Source of the DNA: UBA8079 sp049601915
GTDB taxonomy: Bacteria; Pseudomonadota; Alphaproteobacteria; UBA6615
Assembly (NCBI GenBank): GCA_049601915.1
Contig: JBMYRB010000002.1
Location: 558,001-622,000, forward strand
Length of the DNA stretch: 64,000 nucleotides
Reading direction: 5' to 3'
The translations under genes were made by a program, and so were the position numbers. Every line of letters starts with the position of its first letter. Positions within the stretch are counted from its first letter, which is position 1. Of this stretch, positions 60,535 through 64,000 are shown one piece after another. The notes beneath the pieces are model-generated. The model was not told where the DNA came from. It ran no database searches and saw only the letters and a program-made list of their open reading frames with translations.

Positions 60535-61538
60535 TCAGGCCGGCTTTTCGCCCCGGGCCAGCATGGTCATGCCGGGGATCATCGGCTCGTCGGAAACACC
60601 GGTGAATGCCGCAGCTTCCAGTGCATCCGCGAGCCAGGCATCGTCGAGCGAGCGGCGTGAACGCCGTGTGCTGCAATTGCCAGAGGGCGGTCAGCTTGGG
60701 ACCCTTTCGATCGGCCGACACGACGAAATCGTGGATCAGGATATGGCCGCCGGGTGCGAGATGTTCGTATGCGCGGGCGATCATTTCCTCGTGCCGCTCT
60801 CCCGGCACCCCCGAGAATAAGTATGACATCAGGATGACGTCCTGATCATGCGGCCACGCCGTCTCGAGGGCATTGCCTGGCACATAGGCGATCCGGTCGG
60901 ACAGCCCTGCATCTGCAATATATTCTGCGCCGATGGCGGCAACGTTGGGGAAATCGACGATCGTCGCTGTCAGGTCGGGAGAGGTTTCGCACAGGACTAT
61001 GGTGAAGGTGCCGGTGCCGCCACCCACGTCGAGGAGTGTCCTGGCCGCCGACAGATCTGCGCTCTTCGCGAGCCCGAAGGCTGGCTCCAGGGAACCGGCA
61101 TGCTAGATCGCGGAATACAGTCGTGCCGCGTCCGGTTCGGAAACCAGTCGTCATAGGACGCAGTGGCGTCTTCGGGCATATCATCGGAAAGTGCAAATTC
61201 GATCTGGTCCATCAGGCCGTACATCTGGCGATCGACCTGCATGCGAAGGTAATCGCCGAAATCATACTTGGCACCGTTGACCAGGAACGCTTCGGCGGCC
61301 GGCGAATTGCTGTATGTCCCGTCGTTCACATCCATCAGGCGCAGCGATGCCAGTGCGGTCAGAAGCGTTTGCAATCGAAGGGGATGAAGCCGGTGGCCGT
61401 GGCCGCCACCTGCACGGTCATCGGGTTTTCGGACATGCAGGTAAAGACATTGTGGTGCAGAGCGGCGAACAACGCCTTCGATCCCATGAAGCCGAACGCG
61501 ATTCCGGAGATCTCCTCGGCCTTGGTCAAAAGAGACAT
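60535..61538 (-). pseudogene. SAM-dependent O-methyltransferase remnant
   Basis: From the ATG at 61538 the sense reads MSLLTKAEEISGIAFGFMGS, KALFAALHHNVFTCMSENP, then shifts frame near 61385 to LQTLLTALASLRLMDVNDGT, YSNSPAAEAFLVNGAKYDFG, DYLRMQVDRQMYGLMDQIEF, shifts again near 61135 and passes a TAG to HAGSLEPAFGLAKSADLSAA, LLDVGGGTGTFTIVL (the SAM loop), DQDVILMSYLFSGVPGERHE, and shifts a third time near 60650 to SLDDAWLADALEAAAFTGVS and MIPGMTMLARGEKPA. This is a dimerising O-methyltransferase (hydroxyindole-type) with three frameshifts and one stop, so it is dead. Confidence 0.82.
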
Positions 61539-61657
61539 GAGAAACCCTGTTTGTTATCGGACAGCGACAATCTAACGCGTCGGTCGTGCGGACCCAACCG
61601 CACGCCCATCGAGCAGGGGGCGTGATCGGCTGATAACGGTCCTTGGGTTCGTTTCGA

Positions 61658-62974
61658 CTAGCGCCGCGTCGGGTCGAAGCAGTCTTCCAGCCCGGCCCAG
61701 CAGTCCAGATAGTCGGCCTGCAGCAGCGGGGTCTCGCGCGCGAACGCGGTTGGCCGCAGCACGTAACGGGTCTCGAGCATGAAGGCGAGAGTGCCGTCGA
61801 ACTTCTCCGGCGCGAGTTCCGCGTCGCTCGCGGCGGCGAAGGTCGTGGCGTCGGGGCCGTGTCCGGCCATGCAGTTGTGCAGGCTGGCGCCGCCCGGGGT
61901 GAACCCGTCCGACTTCGCGTCGTAGATGCCCTCGACCAGTCCCATGAACTCGTTCATGACGTTGCGGTGGAACCAGGGGGGGCGGAATGTGTGCTCGGCC
62001 ACCATCCAGCGTGGGGGGAAGATCACGAAGTCCACATTGGCGACCCCGGGATCGGGCGAGGGTGATGTCAGCACCGTGAAGATCGACGGGTCCGGATGGT
62101 CGACGCTCACCGTCCCGATCGCCATGAAGTTGGCGAGGTCGTATTTGTAGGGGACATGGGTGCCGTGCCAGGCCACCACGTCGAGAGGTGAACGATCTAC
62201 TGCGGTTGTCCAGAGACCGCCATCGAACTTAAAGACAAGCTCGAAAGACCCGGTGCGGTCCTCGAAGGCAGCGCGGGGCGTGAGGAAGTCGCGCGGGTTG
62301 GCCAGGCCGTTGGTGCCGATCGGCCCCAGCTCCGGCAGCCGCATGGCCACGCCGTAATTCTCGCAGACATAGCCGCGCGATGCCCCGTCGGGCAGTTCGG
62401 CGCGGAACTTGATGCCGCGCGGGACGACCGCGATCTCGCCGGGAGCTGCATCGATACGGCCGAGTTCGGTGTGCAGGACCAAACGACCCTGTTGCGGTAC
62501 GAAAAGCATCTCGCCGTCGGCGTTGTGCAGGAACCGGTCGATCATCGATTGGTTCGCGGCATACAAATGAATGCCGATGCCCGTTTGATGATGTGCATCG
62601 CCCGACATCGCATATGTCTGCATGCCCGCGATGAGGTCCGTGGGCGCATCGGGGATGGGCAGCGGGTCCCACCGCATCTGGTTGGGCGATGCGGGGAGGG
62701 TGCTGGCACCCGCTGTTTGCCAGCCGTGCTGTTCGAAACATAAATAGGCGGGGGCCGTCACCGTCGGTCGGATGCGATAACACCAGGTCTGACGGGATTC
62801 CACGCGTGGCACGGTGAACGCCGTACCGCTCACGCCTTCTGCATAGAGCCCATAGGCTGCTTTCTGGGGCGAGTTCTGTCCTTTGGGCAACGCGCCGGGT
62901 AGGGCTTCGCTCGAAAAATAGTTCCCGAAGCCACTTTGGTAGCCTGCGTTGGTCGTTGTCGTGCTGCCGTCCAT
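61658..62974 (-). CDS. hmgA: Homogentisate 1,2-dioxygenase
   Basis: HmgA opens the ring of homogentisate, the central intermediate of tyrosine and phenylalanine breakdown, to maleylacetoacetate, using Fe(II). The 438-residue protein starts with the family pattern YQSGFGNYFSSEALPGALPK and QNSPQKAAYGLYAEGVSGTA. Iron ligands are visible: His and Glu in WFHRNVMNEFMGLVEG and the second His in LHNCMAGHGPDATTF. Complete and of normal length. The next pathway enzymes are not in the window. A perfect 16-bp palindrome lies 31 bases upstream of its start, a likely operator. Confidence 0.95.
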   Translation of the reverse strand: MDGSTTTTNAGYQSGFGNYFSSEALPGALPKGQNSPQKAAYGLYAEGVSGTAFTVPRVESRQTWCYRIRPTVTAPAYLCFEQHGWQTAGASTLPASPNQMRWDPLPIPDAPTDLIAGMQTYAMSGDAHHQTGIGIHLYAANQSMIDRFLHNADGEMLFVPQQGRLVLHTELGRIDAAPGEIAVVPRGIKFRAELPDGASRGYVCENYGVAMRLPELGPIGTNGLANPRDFLTPRAAFEDRTGSFELVFKFDGGLWTTAVDRSPLDVVAWHGTHVPYKYDLANFMAIGTVSVDHPDPSIFTVLTSPSPDPGVANVDFVIFPPRWMVAEHTFRPPWFHRNVMNEFMGLVEGIYDAKSDGFTPGGASLHNCMAGHGPDATTFAAASDAELAPEKFDGTLAFMLETRYVLRPTAFARETPLLQADYLDCWAGLEDCFDPTRR

Positions 62975-63005
62975 GTTGCCGTCCCTTCAGTGTTGACCAG
63001 ATAAT

Positions 63006-63021
63006 AGTTACATATGTAACT
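63006..63021. promoter_or_regulatory. Perfect 16-bp palindrome in the hmgA promoter region
   Basis: AGTTACATATGTAACT is a perfect palindrome between the SDR gene and hmgA, 31 bases before the hmgA ATG. Size and symmetry fit an operator for a MarR-, TetR- or GntR-type dimer that would control hmgA; no regulator gene is in the window. Confidence 0.6.
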
Positions 63022-63030
63022 AAAACAAGG

Positions 63031-63783
63031 TCAGACGGCCGTGTAACCGCCGTCTATCAGGAGGTCGGAGCCGGTCATAAAGGACGATTCCTCGCTGGCG
63101 AGGAACACTGCGCCGGCGGCGATCTCTTCGGGTTTGCCGAGGCGATCGAACATGGTGTCGTTGGCATCCTGGGCAGCCTTCCTGTCGGCGAAATTCGTGA
63201 CGAACCGGTCAGTCTCTACCGGGCCGGGCGACAGGCTGTTAACCCGGATGTTCTGTTGGGCGTGGTCGAGCGCCATCGCCTTGGCCATGTTGATCAATGC
63301 GCCCTTTTGCGCGCAGTACCAGGGGCGACCCGGTTTGGCCGTACGGCCGAGCTGGGAGGCGATCAGAATGATCGAGCCGCCGCCGTTCGTTTCTATCACC
63401 GGGATGGCGTGCTTTGAGAAAAGGAACGCGCTGTTGAGGTTGACGTCCATGGTGCGCCTCCAGTCGTCGTAGGAAATCTCGGTCAGTGGCGCGAGGGGGA
63501 GGTCATAGATCGCGTTGCTGACCAGAATGTGCAGACCGCCAAACTTATCGATGGCCTCGGCCACGGCCGCCTCGGCGTTCGCCTCGACCGCGACATCGGC
63601 CGCGAGCGCGATGCCTCGCCCGCCCTTTTGCTTGATCTCCTCCACGCTGGCATTGACCCGTTCTTCGTTTATATCCACGCAGACGACGGCCGCGCCTTCC
63701 GTGGCAAATCGAGTGGACATGGCTCGGCCGATACCGCCACCTGCGCCCGTGACGATAGCAACCTTGTTGTCGAGTACGCCCAT
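63031..63783 (-). CDS. Short-chain dehydrogenase/reductase
   Basis: A complete 250-residue classical SDR. Rossmann motif IVTGAGGGIGRAMSTRF, NAG-like VSNAIYDLP, active-site Ser in IILIASQLGRTAKPGRPWYC with the catalytic Tyr-Cys-Ala-Gln-Lys, then IRVNSLSPGPVETDRF and the C-terminal GSDLLIDGGYTAV. The Asp in VVCVDINEERV favours NAD over NADP. The substrate is not deducible. GGAGC lies before the ATG. Same strand as hmgA, whose promoter palindrome follows its stop. Confidence 0.9.
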   Translation of the reverse strand: MGVLDNKVAIVTGAGGGIGRAMSTRFATEGAAVVCVDINEERVNASVEEIKQKGGRGIALAADVAVEANAEAAVAEAIDKFGGLHILVSNAIYDLPLAPLTEISYDDWRRTMDVNLNSAFLFSKHAIPVIETNGGGSIILIASQLGRTAKPGRPWYCAQKGALINMAKAMALDHAQQNIRVNSLSPGPVETDRFVTNFADRKAAQDANDTMFDRLGKPEEIAAGAVFLASEESSFMTGSDLLIDGGYTAV

Positions 63784-63893
63784 GAATTTTGCTCCAGTGG
63801 TTTGGTGAAGGTTAGAGATAGATCACATTTCAGATGAATTCATTTAGAAGTTTAACTAATTGAATTTACAGATAGAAATAATTCGAACTAGGT

Positions 63894-64000
63894 TCATTCT
63901 CGAAACAACAGACGAAGTGACACCAACCGATCGGGTGCAAAACCCAAATCAGACCTACACCGGCGAAAGCGACGCTCCCAAAACTCCTTGGCATCGCAAC
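63894..64000 (-). CDS. Possible C-terminal end of a gene entering from the right edge
   Basis: The minus strand from the window edge reads CDAKEFWERRFRRCRSDLGF, APDRLVSLRLLFRE and a TGA at 63894-63896. The amphipathic, Arg-rich pattern looks coding, but 34 residues without a recognisable domain are not enough to assign it. The 110 bases between it and the SDR start are AT-rich and probably hold the SDR promoter. Confidence 0.25.
   Translation of the reverse strand, partial: CDAKEFWERRFRRCRSDLGFAPDRLVSLRLLFRE

Overview
The window is GC-rich, densely packed DNA from an alphaproteobacterium. The best evidence is a two-piece, circularly permuted ssrA (tmRNA) gene, together with an alpha-type SspB next to it, an hflK-hflC-DUF2065-degP block, a fumC/ribbon-helix-helix pair and a meso-diaminopimelate-type murE. 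I cannot place it to genus from sequence alone. No prophage, insertion sequence or CRISPR array is visible.

Left part (1-45.4 kb), mostly core genome. On the minus strand, mraZ-rsmH-ftsL-ftsI-murE-murF form a tightly overlapping division and cell-wall operon, preceded by four 10-bp-spaced TGGGA repeats that look like the MraZ operator. Upstream are rnpB (RNase P RNA), an AmpD-like amidase, the ABC-F ATPase Uup and a DnaJ-domain protein. A 5-oxoprolinase and a gamma-glutamyltransferase, convergent around a broken TPR gene, suggest turnover of gamma-glutamyl peptides and 5-oxoproline. Then come a frameshifted AsmA gene, fumC, a TfoX-domain gene, sspB and ssrA, thyA-folA, a frameshifted YHS gene, apbC, hflKC and degP, DUF1015-miaA, ilvB-ilvN-ilvC, leuA behind a possible leader/terminator, and the rod-shape operon mreB-mreC-mreD-mrdA-mrdB.

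A tRNA-Lys(CTT) with a strong terminator at 45.3 kb marks a change in character. From there to the right edge the DNA is accessory: gene remnants (a Sel1 fragment, a DUF2189 gene with three in-frame stops, an SDR with an internal deletion, a molybdopterin-binding oxidoreductase with four in-frame stops, a multiply frameshifted methyltransferase) are mixed with intact catabolic genes (TauD-type dioxygenase, BenE-type transporter, deaminase, hydroxypyruvate-isomerase-like protein, homogentisate dioxygenase, SDR).

The most striking element is a 9-kb tandem array of five paralogous CocE/NonD (peptidase S15 type) hydrolases at 51.5-60.5 kb, the last four spaced by 11-20 bp. All five keep the nucleophile motif GISYY, but all five carry NWGG where CocE-type enzymes have the catalytic aspartate (GWYD). 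They lack visible signal peptides, and no intact regulator or dedicated transporter lies next to them. Their substrate cannot be read from the sequence.
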